From positions 3,944 through 67,943 of the forward strand of contig JAPUER010000031.1 of NCBI GenBank assembly GCA_027492485.1: 64,000 bases of DNA, in the 5' to 3' direction. The notes under the pieces are model-generated. The model did no database searches and was not told the DNA's origin. It was given only the letters and a program-made list of their open reading frames with translations. Positions 27,798 to 35,605 of this stretch are shown here, in pieces (the stretch's first letter is position 1; the number at the start of each line of letters is the position of its first letter). The DNA comes from Betaproteobacteria bacterium. GTDB taxonomy: Bacteria > Pseudomonadota > Gammaproteobacteria > Burkholderiales > Casimicrobiaceae. A program made the translations under genes and the position numbers.

Positions 27798-27955
27798 GCG
27801 GGTGCGGCCGTTAAGGCATATGACACGAGTTGTTGCATATGCGGCTTGACGCGACTCGCTTTCTAGCGGAGCGATTGCCACTGTAGCGACCCCCCTCCTC
27901 TCGCTCAAGGTGTGTTGCGCTCGCCTCCCCCGGTGAACCGTCGGCAAAGCTCATT

Positions 27956-27983
27956 GACCGGCCTCTGTGCCGGTCTCTTTTTG
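27956..27983 (+). terminator. intrinsic terminator
   Basis: GACCGGC/GCCGGTC stem (27956-27962/27969-27975), 6-nt loop, then TCTTTTT. Confidence 0.85.
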
Positions 27984-28030
27984 TCGGCGCCTACTGCAGC
28001 ACGGCTGAGCCGCCCGAGCAGCACCCATAG

Positions 28031-28109
28031 CTGTCGAACGCACTCCTTCGGCATAGATCGTCGAACATGGGGTTCGCTCGTTCTCATGCGTTTTCAATCA
28101 GGAGACGTT
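28031..28109 (+). promoter_or_regulatory. promoter block and 5' stem-loop leader (cassette family, copy c)
   Basis: CTGTCG (28031), CGCACTC and GGCATA (28050-28055) form the shared block. Seven nt later stem CGAAC/GTTCG (28062-28066/28072-28076) closes loop ATGGG. CAGGAG precedes ATG 28110. Confidence 0.65.
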
Positions 28110-28244
28110 ATGAAAAAGTATCTCGCACTCTGCTGCTGCGCACTCGCCATTGGCGCTTACGCAAAATCGACCTTGACTGAGACGTTCACGTCCGCAGCTC
28201 AGGTCCAGCAAACCCGACTTGCCTTGAGCGATCGCGGTTTGTAA
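28110..28244 (+). CDS. 44-residue secreted peptide
   Basis: Starts at ATG 28110 with a consensus AGGAG site. The first 18 residues ('MKKYLALCCCALAIGAYA') are a clear Sec signal peptide, possibly a lipoprotein-like one given three Cys. The mature part would be only about 26 residues, polar and helical. It sits alone between the shared leader and terminator T3. No family was recognised. A tiny exported peptide regulated like ssb and ERF is unusual; entry exclusion or envelope-stress roles are guesses. Confidence 0.65.
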   Translation: MKKYLALCCCALAIGAYAKSTLTETFTSAAQVQQTRLALSDRGL

Positions 28245-28298
28245 CGGGTCGCGTTGCATGTTTCGACACGCAACGCGCGAGTAGTTAACGCTACTCCC

Positions 28299-28335
28299 CA
28301 AACCCCTCAACGCTTCGCGTTCTGGGGTTTTTTCG
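28299..28335 (+). terminator. intrinsic terminator (shared family, T3)
   Basis: AACCCC-(TC)-AACGC, loop TTC, GCGTT-(CT)-GGGGTT, T run. The inner pair AATGC/GCATT of T1 is changed to AACGC/GCGTT with pairing kept. Confidence 0.85.
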
Positions 28336-28344
28336 TACCCGTAA

Positions 28345-28416
28345 TTGTCGTGCGCACTCTCGTGGCATAGGACTTCTTCGATGGGCGAAGGCGTTCTTTT
28401 TCACAGGAGAATTGAC
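28345..28416 (+). promoter_or_regulatory. promoter block and 5' stem-loop leader (cassette family, copy d)
   Basis: TTGTCG (28345), GCGCACTC and GGCATA (28364-28369), then stem CTTCG/CGAAG (28376-28380/28386-28390) with loop ATGGG. CAGGAG precedes ATG 28417. Confidence 0.65.
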
Positions 28417-29400
28417 ATGAAGACACTTACGATTTTGGAGACACTTGTTGTCGTGCAGCTGGACATGAATGTGTTCGGTGGCCGCAAGACATTGACACCA
28501 GAAGATCTTCGAGCTGCATTTGGCGACAAGTACGTTGAGGTGCCGAAGAATGCGGTTACACCGGGTTCGATCAAGCTGATTGACGCGGATGCACTGAAGG
28601 TGTTCAATCGCTTGAAGCAGCGTGCGCGTCGCGCCTGTCTCGCGGCTGGCACTTCGTTCATGGGCGGCTTTGCGATACCGGAAACGGGTGTTACACCGCT
28701 CATGGTTGTACTCAACGAAATCGGCGCGGAATTTACGTCCGAGATCGACACCATCGTTGCTCGGTGGGATAGTGCAGTCACGGCATGGGCTAAACAGTTT
28801 CCCGAATGGGAAAGCGTGATCAAAGCGAATGCGCCAACGGCGGATTGGGTACGCTCGCAATTTGGTTATGCCGTCGGCGCGTTTCGCATTTCTCCGGCTG
28901 CAGAAGCTGCTGCCGCGGTCGCCGCTGCACCTGAGCTCGATCTCATCGAGGGACAGGTGGGTAGTTTGGGCGTTCAGATCGTGCGCGAAATCGCACAGGA
29001 TGTTCGCGCTTCGGTTGATCATGGCGCAGGTTCGCGGCTTGCTGCAACGGCTCGATCAGTGCTATCACGGGTACGCAATAAAGCGGCTGGACTTGCATTC
29101 ATCGCACCGCACATCAACAACGTCGTGTTGGCGATTGATACCGTGTATGGCCACGTCCCCGACAACGGCAAGCTGGAAGGCTTCACTCGGTTGGCGGTCG
29201 ATGGCTTGTTCGCCTGGTTGTCAGATGAAAAGCGAATTGTGTCGGAGGTTTTCTCGATTGATGAGCAAACTCGCAGTGCAACTGCGGTGACTGATGACGA
29301 TCAGACAGAGATAGTATCGGACGATGTGACAGCAGGGATGCTGATTCCAGCACCGTTGAAGCAACGTCGCGCTTTCGATCCACAAGTGCTCGCTTTCTAG
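28417..29400 (+). CDS. DUF3150-family protein
   Basis: 327 residues from ATG 28417 after CAGGAG; the frame upstream to 28345 is leader. The N-terminus ('TILETLVVVQLDMNVFGGRKTLTPEDL') and the following layout match the DUF3150 family of plasmid and phage proteins, often linked to CobS/CobT-like AAA and VWA genes, which were not seen in this window. It is soluble, helical and Ala-rich, with an acidic tail. It stands in a single-gene cassette, leader d to terminator T4. The function is unknown. Confidence 0.7.
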   Translation: MKTLTILETLVVVQLDMNVFGGRKTLTPEDLRAAFGDKYVEVPKNAVTPGSIKLIDADALKVFNRLKQRARRACLAAGTSFMGGFAIPETGVTPLMVVLNEIGAEFTSEIDTIVARWDSAVTAWAKQFPEWESVIKANAPTADWVRSQFGYAVGAFRISPAAEAAAAVAAAPELDLIEGQVGSLGVQIVREIAQDVRASVDHGAGSRLAATARSVLSRVRNKAAGLAFIAPHINNVVLAIDTVYGHVPDNGKLEGFTRLAVDGLFAWLSDEKRIVSEVFSIDEQTRSATAVTDDDQTEIVSDDVTAGMLIPAPLKQRRAFDPQVLAF

Positions 29401-29415
29401 CGTTCACAGATCCCC

Positions 29416-29449
29416 AACCCCCAACGCTTCGCGTTCGGGGTTTTTTTTC
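29416..29449 (+). terminator. intrinsic terminator (shared family, T4)
   Basis: AACCCCC-AACGC, loop TTC, GCGTT-CGGGGTT, then eight T. A compact version of the family without the 2-nt internal loop. Confidence 0.85.
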
Positions 29450-29462
29450 ACACCAGTGATTG

Positions 29463-29525
29463 TCCGCTTCACTTGTCATTGCAAAACCGAACATGGTGTT
29501 CGATGCAATTCAAACGGAAAGTACT
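29463..29525 (+). promoter_or_regulatory. promoter block and 5' stem-loop leader (cassette family, copy e)
   Basis: Stem CGAAC/GTTCG (29488-29492/29498-29502) with loop ATGGT lies about 24 nt before ATG 29526. The upstream promoter block is diverged. Confidence 0.5.
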
Positions 29526-29714
29526 ATGGACATTACCCTTGATCCCAGAGAGCACGCGAGCGTGATAGCGGGCTTGCGTGCGCTGCAACACCTCATGTTC
29601 GACCAGGCAAGCGACGAACAGAAAGCGTGCATCATGGAACTCGCGAGCAATGGAGGCACGGTCATGCCGTTGTCAGCTCGACAAATTGACTCGCTGTGCG
29701 CACGGATCAACTGA
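29526..29714 (+). CDS. small hypothetical protein
   Basis: 62 residues from ATG 29526. Acidic and helical, with two Cys, a Met-rich middle and no signal. The frame extends upstream through the leader, but the stem-loop plus GGAAAG site support this start. It is the last of three consecutive cassette genes on the plus strand. No family was recognised. Confidence 0.55.
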   Translation: MDITLDPREHASVIAGLRALQHLMFDQASDEQKACIMELASNGGTVMPLSARQIDSLCARIN

Positions 29715-29847
29715 GTTCGGAATAAATGACACCTTCGGTGTCGGACGTGCCTTGCGCGTAGAGGAGGCCGCGCCCCTGGGTCGCGGCTGCGTCGCCTTCC
29801 GCCGTTTCCTTCTTCGTTGCATTCCCTAGGAGTGACTTTGTCCCCTC

Positions 29848-29880
29848 AATTCCCGTTTGCCTTGCATTCGGGAATTTCTT
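29848..29880 (+). terminator. intrinsic terminator
   Basis: AATTCCCG/CGGGAATT arms (29848-29855/29869-29876) with a 13-nt loop, then TCTTTT. Confidence 0.75.
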
Positions 29881-30010
29881 TTGCCTGACATCGTCTATTT
29901 GCCGCTAGTCGCTCGGATCGTAAGTACTTGGTTTTTATAGAGAAACGTTGACGATTTTCTCGCAATTCTTGGTCGAAACTCCGTATGTTTCACGGAATGT
30001 TTCACGACTT

Positions 30011-30046
30011 TTGGCGATTTTCGTTCTTTTGTGTAACATTTGTTAT
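30011..30046 (+). promoter_or_regulatory. promoter with operator over the -10 box
   Basis: TTGGCG (30011-30016), 17-bp spacer, TAACAT (30034-30039). The palindrome TAACA-TT-TGTTA (30034-30045) covers the -10 box, as expected for autorepression. The predicted start of transcription falls on the GTG start codon. Confidence 0.5.
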
Positions 30047-30529
30047 GTGACGGCACACGCACCAACCTCCACTCAGCGAAAGCATCGTAGTGGCGTGAAA
30101 TTCGACGCCGCGCGAGCTGCTGCACTTGCTCGCCTGCTCACTCGCGGGGAATGGACAACCGTGCGCCAGTTCCGGATTGATGCCGGTGGCGGTAGCCATC
30201 AGGACGTCGCAAAAGCGCTGGACGCGTTTCGCAGCGAGCTGCCAATCTTGCTGGCACACGAAGCCGCGAGCAACCATGAGGTTCTTCGCCAAATGGCGAT
30301 ACTGACGCAGGAGAATGCTCGCTTGACAATAGCGCTCAGCGACGCCGAGGCTCGCTTTGAGGGCGACCGTCGATTCTTGATGATAGAAACGTCGCGACTT
30401 CGCGACGAGCTTGAGAGGACCTATCGGCCCAACGCGCGTGCCATGGTGGTGAACCGCGACGCCGATTTGACTAGGTCGAATATCGACGCTGGTGAAGAAA
30501 TAGCTTCTGAAATATTTGCTCGGCGCTGA
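30047..30529 (+). CDS. KfrA-like DNA-binding coiled-coil protein
   Basis: 160 residues if it starts at GTG 30047. The frame stays open upstream to 29948 but crosses the promoter. The N-terminal part ('ALARLLTRGEWTTVRQFRIDAGGGSHQDVAKALDAFRSELP') matches the KfrA_N pattern, and the middle (about 85-130) is coiled coil ('MAILTQENARLTIALSDAEARFEGDRR'). KfrA proteins bind their own promoter and stabilise plasmids. The palindrome over the -10 box fits self-regulation. A GTG at 30095 is the alternative start. Confidence 0.65.
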   Translation: MTAHAPTSTQRKHRSGVKFDAARAAALARLLTRGEWTTVRQFRIDAGGGSHQDVAKALDAFRSELPILLAHEAASNHEVLRQMAILTQENARLTIALSDAEARFEGDRRFLMIETSRLRDELERTYRPNARAMVVNRDADLTRSNIDAGEEIASEIFARR

Positions 30530-30569
30530 CTGTTCATGTCAGGTGAGCAACTAATCACCCGGAACCACC

Positions 30570-30594
30570 CACCCCAACTGCGTTGGGGCGTTTA
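30570..30594 (+). terminator. intrinsic terminator of the KfrA-like gene
   Basis: CCCCAAC-TGC-GTTGGGG followed by CGTTTA; perfect 7-bp stem. Confidence 0.6.
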
Positions 30595-30623
30595 CTTTGC
30601 TTCTTTACAGTGGTAAAAACTAC

Positions 30624-30662
30624 ACACGGCTGAAAATATCCAGAAAAACGCCGTGTTTTTTG
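30624..30662 (+). terminator. terminator-like hairpin
   Basis: ACACGGC/GCCGTGT arms (30624-30630/30650-30656), 19-nt A-rich loop, T run. Confidence 0.6.
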
Positions 30663-30752
30663 GATACCTGATGTAAGACAGTTCGTCATGCAATCTAGGC
30701 TGTAAGCAAGGAAATAACGTGAACCAACCGTAGCTGGCCCCAGAAAAAACAA

Positions 30753-30781
30753 AACCGCCCTGGCAGGCGGTTCGGTTTTTT
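30753..30781 (+). terminator. intrinsic terminator
   Basis: AACCGCC/GGCGGTT arms (30753-30759/30766-30772), then CGGTTTTTT. Confidence 0.75.
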
Positions 30782-30903
30782 GAATTTGATACCCAATGCT
30801 TCATACCTGAAACAAAAGAGCACAACACCAATCAAGTTGTGATTTTCCCAAGGTTGTAGTTCGGTGTCAAGGGGTTGCCGCACCTTTTTTGCAGGATGAC
30901 ACC

Positions 30904-32232
30904 GTGGCAAAGACACAATCCGAGGCGGAAGGCGCGAACGCGCCTGCGCTCACCATAGGCACCAGGGGCGAATTATTATGGGCCTCACCAGCACTTAGCC
31001 TGGCTGTCGAACCCATCGACGACCAGGTACTCGCCTCGTTGCTTCGTTTTGCACGATCCGTCGCTGTGTCGCCGGGGGTTATTTCCGTGCTGCAGCTCAT
31101 CTCTCAACTCTCCGCCGTGCGCCCGGATGGCTCACGCGTGTCCTGGGTGAGCCCTGCTCCGATTTGTTCGGTGCTCGGCATTACCCAGCAGGGTGCAAGC
31201 AAAATCTTGAAGCGGTTGTGCGCACTTGGTGTGCTGCGCGAGGATGGCGAGCTGCTGCTGTTTAAGTGGTCAACTACGGCCGGCGCGAGACCTCGGCCAC
31301 GGCGACTGTTTGTTGTCGCAATACCAGAGTTTCCGATCGGGTCACAGCTTCAGCTCGAGGTCGAGACGCCCACGCCCTGCATGTTCGTCCCTGTTCCCTC
31401 ATGCGCACCGTCATCGACCGATCTCGACGGCGATGGGTTTTTCACGTCACCCCAACAGCCTACCCAACCCACACCCAAACTGACACCCAAAAAGGCGAAA
31501 TCAAGCCCCATTCCCCTAGAAGAATCACGAAGTTCACAAAGTTCACTGGAAATTGTTGATGAAAATTCGAATCGGACAGAGGGCAAATCCGGGTTTGCAG
31601 GAAAGCCTTACACCTTCCGAACTTTTGCCGACCTTCAGTGGCTTTTTGAGCCTCATCGTGAGATTGACCAATCGCTCGACAAGGATGTTGCCGGTCTGAC
31701 CAAGATGTGCAAGAAGGGCGGTTTTACACTGGGCGATGTGGTGTTGCTGGCTAGCCGTAATGCGAAATGCGCCTTGCTCAAGGGCAGGCCGTTGCTCGGG
31801 TACATCTACGGCATGATCCGCAACAATTCGCCGTGGAACCACTTTGGCATTCAGGCGGCCAAAATTCGCGACGCGGATGAACAGATCAACGCCCACCGTC
31901 GATTAGCAGAGGAGGACGCACTGGCCCTCTTTCGTGCGGCTGAGCTGCAGGGCGTGGTGCTTGAAAACCCAATCGGGGAGACAGCAGTGATCGAAGGACG
32001 GTTCATCAGTTTCGTCGGAGGTTCTGCCCCCGTGAATGCGAAGACGCTCCGCGCTTTGGATTCAGCCGGATTCAAATCTCGCATGATCGGGGGAAGGTCG
32101 AGCCAGTTAGTTGTACCCACGACGGTAAGTCCGGTGATAGACGCGCCTCAACGAGGCATTCCGCCGGAAGTACTCACATTGTTGCAGTCGCGGCGCGTGG
32201 CGTTACGCTCACCACGAACCGGACAGATTTGA
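30904..32232 (+). CDS. winged-helix plasmid protein
   Basis: 442 residues from GTG 30904, 7 bp after GCAGGA; a TTG at 30889 is possible. Residues about 80-130 form a MarR-like winged helix ('PICSVLGITQQGASKILKRLCALGVLREDGELLLF'). A Pro/Ser-rich linker follows at about 165-225, then a helical domain ('LTKMCKKGGFTLGDVVLLASRNAKCALLKGRPLLGYIYGMI'). That arrangement recalls plasmid replication or partition accessory proteins, but no firm family was found. Just past residue 430 the next phase reads as a plausible alternative C-terminus to about 32310, so a late frameshift is possible. Confidence 0.6.
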   Translation: MAKTQSEAEGANAPALTIGTRGELLWASPALSLAVEPIDDQVLASLLRFARSVAVSPGVISVLQLISQLSAVRPDGSRVSWVSPAPICSVLGITQQGASKILKRLCALGVLREDGELLLFKWSTTAGARPRPRRLFVVAIPEFPIGSQLQLEVETPTPCMFVPVPSCAPSSTDLDGDGFFTSPQQPTQPTPKLTPKKAKSSPIPLEESRSSQSSLEIVDENSNRTEGKSGFAGKPYTFRTFADLQWLFEPHREIDQSLDKDVAGLTKMCKKGGFTLGDVVLLASRNAKCALLKGRPLLGYIYGMIRNNSPWNHFGIQAAKIRDADEQINAHRRLAEEDALALFRAAELQGVVLENPIGETAVIEGRFISFVGGSAPVNAKTLRALDSAGFKSRMIGGRSSQLVVPTTVSPVIDAPQRGIPPEVLTLLQSRRVALRSPRTGQI

Positions 32233-32548
32233 TGAGCTTTTTGCGAGCGTCTTTGACGTGGAAACGGTCGCTCCGGGCAACCGTTTGGAGTGGGGGCTTG
32301 GTGATGGGGCACCAAGCGGTGAGTGATCGCGCTTCGACGCGCGGCAACAATGCTCGTTGGATACTACAAGCGCTGCGCTCATCGTATGAGCCGGTTGTAG
32401 TGTCTAAGCGGGTGCTTCACACGGTCACTCTGTTGCCATCGAGTTTCTTGCAGGAGAACATTCGCTCGATGAAACGATTCTGTATTGACGTAATTAAAGT
32501 GTCAAGAGAGCATTGCGTGGTTGATTGTGTATTGACACAATTACAACA
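32233..32548 (+). other. region without a convincing gene
   Basis: An open frame at 32229-32552 exists but is not protein-like. Its first 85 bp in another phase could be the displaced C-terminus of the preceding gene ('DRFDELFASVFDVETVAPG'). The right end has inverted repeats TTGAC...GTCAA (about 32485-32505) and TTGTGT-ATTG-ACACAA (32526-32541), probable operators for the next gene. Confidence 0.4.
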
Positions 32549-32893
32549 ATGATGATCGAAGGCGAGCTCGTGAGGCGTTTCGATGTGGGTGACCACGTGT
32601 TTTCGGCGTTCGACAAAAACTGCGAAGGTGGCACCGTGGTAGAAGTTCTGAATGTGACTCCCGTCTGTGTATGCGTGGCGGTACAGCATATGACCAACAA
32701 TCGCGCAGAGACTTTTTGGTATGCACTGTCGAATGTATTCGCAACTCACGACGAAGCGCGGCGTAATTATCAAAACCGCATGGTCAAGGCGGTTGAAGCT
32801 CGAGTTGCCGTAAAGTGTCAGCCAGTCGACAACGTGTCCCACCTCCACCCGCGAAGGACTGGCAAATCACCCTCTCTAAAGAAGGCCGCGTGA
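32549..32893 (+). CDS. small hypothetical protein
   Basis: 114 residues; tandem ATG at 32549/32552. The N-terminal beta-rich part ('GELVRRFDVGDHVFSAFDKNCEGGTVVEVLNVTPVCVCV') looks like a small SH3/KOW-type barrel, and the C-terminus is basic. A palindrome directly precedes the start, suggesting control. No family was recognised. Confidence 0.5.
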   Translation: MMIEGELVRRFDVGDHVFSAFDKNCEGGTVVEVLNVTPVCVCVAVQHMTNNRAETFWYALSNVFATHDEARRNYQNRMVKAVEARVAVKCQPVDNVSHLHPRRTGKSPSLKKAA

Positions 32894-33019
32894 AGGTTGG
32901 TGCGAATAAGGCTCGCGCCACACTCATTGGATATGCGTCGATATGATTGGCTGCCCCTCAGCGCAATCAATAGGTGGTGGCCAGCCACCTGTAGATTCCG
33001 CTGACCGAGGATATCGGCA

Positions 33020-33244
33020 GTGAATGTAAAAGCAAATCCACGCAGAGCTGGCCGGAAACCACCCTCCATTCCCACCAGGAGCCGTAACTTCCGGTTGAAT
33101 GACATCGAGTTCGCCGCTCTTCGCGCGGCTGGCGGTGGTGAGGACGCAACGTTAGGTTTGCGTCGTTTGATATACGACGAAGCGGGTGTGCGCCAAGCGA
33201 TTCGGGATGCTATGGGTCTGAAGCACGATACGAAAGCCAAGTGA
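33020..33244 (+). CDS. small CopG-like protein
   Basis: 74 residues from GTG 33020. Basic N-terminus, then 'RNFRLNDIEFAALRAAGGGEDATLGLRRLIYDEAGV', which has the strand plus two-helix spacing of ribbon-helix-helix proteins. The position next to the parS repeats suggests a plasmid DNA-binding protein. The ribosome site is weak. Confidence 0.45.
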   Translation: MNVKANPRRAGRKPPSIPTRSRNFRLNDIEFAALRAAGGGEDATLGLRRLIYDEAGVRQAIRDAMGLKHDTKAK

Positions 33245-33266
33245 ATCGCGGTGACAACGGTCGTCC

Positions 33267-33357
33267 AATTTTTCACATGAAAAATTTGGAACCGCCGTCA
33301 TCATTTTTCACATGAAAAATTCTGGAGCCGCATCTGTCATTTTTCATGTGAAAAATG
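33267..33357. repeat. parS centromere: three copies of an 18-bp palindrome
   Basis: ATTTTTCACATGAAAAAT at 33268-33285 and 33303-33320, and its complement form ATTTTTCATGTGAAAAAT at 33339-33356. Start-to-start spacing is 35 and 36 bp. Each copy is a near-perfect palindrome with a CA/TG centre. Placement immediately downstream of parB is typical for parS. Confidence 0.85.
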
Positions 33358-33371
33358 ACGACGCATACGGG

Positions 33372-34412
33372 CTATTTGCGCTCGCTTTGAATTAAATCGA
33401 CTAACCGCGCGAGCGTAGCATCACTCACATAGCTCGCGAATTCCTTGGGGAATTTGAGCGTCACAGCCCCGGAACGGCTGACCACCTTGGTGAATAGTTG
33501 CTCGCCGGAAGGAGATGCAAAGGGCGTAGCTGAGGCTCGGGGGCGAGTTGGTCGCTCTTCGTCCCCTACGTTCGAATGGTCATCCCACACTCGCGGGATG
33601 TCGGCGACCCGAATGTCGCCATTCTCAATTTTCGGCATATCGCGGATTATTTGTGCCATATAGCCGCGGCCTTGAGCCACTGATAATGCGTACCCAATAC
33701 GAAGAGAAAGCGAAGCGATGTTGGTGATCGACGACACGATCTCGGGTGCCAAACTTGCAAAACCCATGTAGTAGCTTAATTCGCTATTCGACAATCCACT
33801 CATTTCCGCCAATTCGGTCAACGAGGATGCAAACCCCTCTGCCATGGCAACGGAATATCGCTTGGCTCGGGCGTAATCCGATAGATCTGCACGAAAATCA
33901 TTCTCCGCCAACATCATGCGGAAAGCAGCCTTGTCGTCGAGTTCGCGAATAACAACATCTAACTGAAAACCCGCACGCAACGCGGCTTGCCATCGACGAA
34001 CGCCAGCGATGATCTCAAATCGAATTTCTGGATCGCTCGCGTCGTGACAAACACGCACAACGCTTGCCTGAACTTGTCCGTCCGCCAGAAGCGATTGGCC
34101 TAGCTGATCAAGATCCTCGAACTCGCCTTGCGGTCGATCCGCCAGTCGCCAAGGTCGGCAGACTCTGGGATCGACCCTAGCGCGATTGGCGGAAGGGTAC
34201 AGAGTGACTTGACTGGCGGCCGGAGTTGCATGAGGTCGCTCCGGTTGAACATGTGGCGTTGCACCGCCCAGTATCGTGGGATCACTGTCGAGCTCCCCCA
34301 GCAGACGAGACAGCGCACCCGAATTCGCCACCCGCTTACGACGCTCCGCACTGGAGGGTGGTGGAGGTTTTACTTCTGTGTTCACGGCATCACCTGGCGA
34401 TTTGAACCCCAT
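33372..34412 (-). CDS. parB: ParB-family centromere-binding protein
   Basis: 346 residues from ATG 34412, which has a GGAGG site 8 bp upstream; ATG 34454 inside parA is less likely. The ParB/Spo0J core runs about 90-215: 'RVDPRVCRPWRLADRP', 'LGQSLLADGQVQASVVR', 'FEIIAGVRRWQAAL' (the GERRxRA-like CTPase box in variant form) and the HTH 'TELAEMSGLSNSELSYYM'. The C-terminus is a short dimerisation region. It should bind the three palindromes just downstream and work with ParA to place plasmid copies. Confidence 0.92.
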   Translation of the reverse strand: MGFKSPGDAVNTEVKPPPPSSAERRKRVANSGALSRLLGELDSDPTILGGATPHVQPERPHATPAASQVTLYPSANRARVDPRVCRPWRLADRPQGEFEDLDQLGQSLLADGQVQASVVRVCHDASDPEIRFEIIAGVRRWQAALRAGFQLDVVIRELDDKAAFRMMLAENDFRADLSDYARAKRYSVAMAEGFASSLTELAEMSGLSNSELSYYMGFASLAPEIVSSITNIASLSLRIGYALSVAQGRGYMAQIIRDMPKIENGDIRVADIPRVWDDHSNVGDEERPTRPRASATPFASPSGEQLFTKVVSRSGAVTLKFPKEFASYVSDATLARLVDLIQSERK

Positions 34413-34417
34413 AATCG

Positions 34418-35605
34418 TTACCTCCCGACGCTTGATAATGACTGACGCGCCCACGTCGCTCTAAACACCTCAAGCAATTCCTCGTTGGCCGAATCCAATG
34501 ACGTGATGGCCCTAGCAAATGCTTCCTTGGAACCTCGCGAACGCTCCGATTCGTATACACCGCCAAAGTCGTTGCTAGCGCGCTCAATTTCGACGGTCTC
34601 CACAGTAACCGCATGCATGACGCTTTCCTTGAAGTTGACCCGTATCAGTGCTTCGACGTCAGCCGCCTCCGACGTTCCGGTATGCCGAGTGATTAGCACC
34701 TTCAAAAAATCCAATGACTTCATAAAAGACGGGCGAGCCAAAAGTTGTCCCATCGACTGAAAAAACTGTCGAGCTGAGCCAAAGTCAGGCATGGCAGGCG
34801 GAATCGGAACCAACAACCCCGTCGCCGCGTACACCGCATTAAGGGTAAACGTGCCCATGTTCGGTCCACAGTCCAAAACTACGACGTCGTACTGATCTTC
34901 AACAGCACTAATCGCAGCTCGCAAGCGCTCGACGGCGTGAAGGCCCAACGCGGTCTGATTATTTTCGTCGACATTAGCAAGCTGAAGTTCCGCGTCCTGC
35001 AAACACAGATTGGCCGGCACAAGATCCACACCAGTGAAGTACGTCTTTCTAATGACGCTAGGCAAATCCGCTGGGTTCTGTACCAAAACGCTGGCAATCG
35101 TGTCTTCAGCTTCGAGATCGAGATCTGGAATAACCCCAAACATCAATGTCATCGTCGCTTGGGGATCGAGATCAATGGCGAGTACGCGCAGTCCAGTTAA
35201 AGCGCACTTCTGAGCTAAATGAACGGCAGTTGTGGTTTTTCCAGCACCGCCCTTGAAATTTGTCACTGCGCACACGATGGCTCGTGTGCCTGATGGTCGT
35301 TGATACAGCGAGCCTGCGTATCGTCTGTATCGATTTATCAGTTCCAGTGAATAGGCCCTGCGCCCAGCATCGTCCCGCAATGGAATGAGGTCGGGATGTT
35401 CCGCCTCAAGGCGTTTGAGTGTTGGTCCGCTACGATCTATCATCTTCGCAGCCGCCTCAATTCCCCACGTGCGTAGCCGCTTTGTTTTGGACGGCGAAGT
35501 GATGGCGTCTCGAAGTTTCTCCAGAATAATTGCACCGTTGTCAGCGTATTTAATCAGTAGCGTAGATGCATCATTGATTTGTGGATTAGTTGCCGTATTT
35601 TCCAT
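34418..35605 (-). CDS. parA: ParA-family partition ATPase
   Basis: 395 residues from ATG 35605. An N-terminal HTH-bearing extension (about 1-105, 'IEAAAKMIDRSGPTLKRLEAE') marks a type Ia ParA able to repress its own promoter. A deviant Walker A 'NFKGGAGKTTT' is at 116-126, 'LAIDLDPQATMT' follows, and Walker B is 'VVVLDCGPNMG'. It is the first gene of parAB, diverging from rep across the iteron origin, so copy control and segregation genes share one control region. Confidence 0.95.
   Translation of the reverse strand: MENTATNPQINDASTLLIKYADNGAIILEKLRDAITSPSKTKRLRTWGIEAAAKMIDRSGPTLKRLEAEHPDLIPLRDDAGRRAYSLELINRYRRYAGSLYQRPSGTRAIVCAVTNFKGGAGKTTTAVHLAQKCALTGLRVLAIDLDPQATMTLMFGVIPDLDLEAEDTIASVLVQNPADLPSVIRKTYFTGVDLVPANLCLQDAELQLANVDENNQTALGLHAVERLRAAISAVEDQYDVVVLDCGPNMGTFTLNAVYAATGLLVPIPPAMPDFGSARQFFQSMGQLLARPSFMKSLDFLKVLITRHTGTSEAADVEALIRVNFKESVMHAVTVETVEIERASNDFGGVYESERSRGSKEAFARAITSLDSANEELLEVFRATWARQSLSSVGR

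Larger units (their letters stand above)
27798..28109 (+). other. intergenic region with terminator and cassette promoter
   Basis: Holds the terminator of the preceding gene and the promoter/leader of the 44-residue secreted peptide. No further gene was seen. Confidence 0.5.
29715..30046 (+). other. intergenic region with terminator and KfrA-type promoter
   Basis: Contains an ACACC-TTCG-GGTGT hairpin (about 29730-29743), a terminator at 29848-29880, a direct repeat GTTTCACG/GTTTCACG near 29988-30005, and the promoter of the KfrA-like gene. No gene was seen. Confidence 0.5.
30530..30903 (+). other. intergenic region with three terminator-like hairpins, possible small RNA
   Basis: No protein gene is supported. 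Hairpins at 30570-30592, 30624-30662 and 30753-30781 each look like terminators. The 90-nt stretch between the last two could be a small RNA, but no clear promoter was found. A copy of the CAGTGGTAAAA motif lies at 30608. Confidence 0.4.

Noticed and set aside
32229-32552. 107-codon plus-strand open frame
   Set aside because: Low protein character, overlaps operator repeats, and a different phase better continues the upstream protein.
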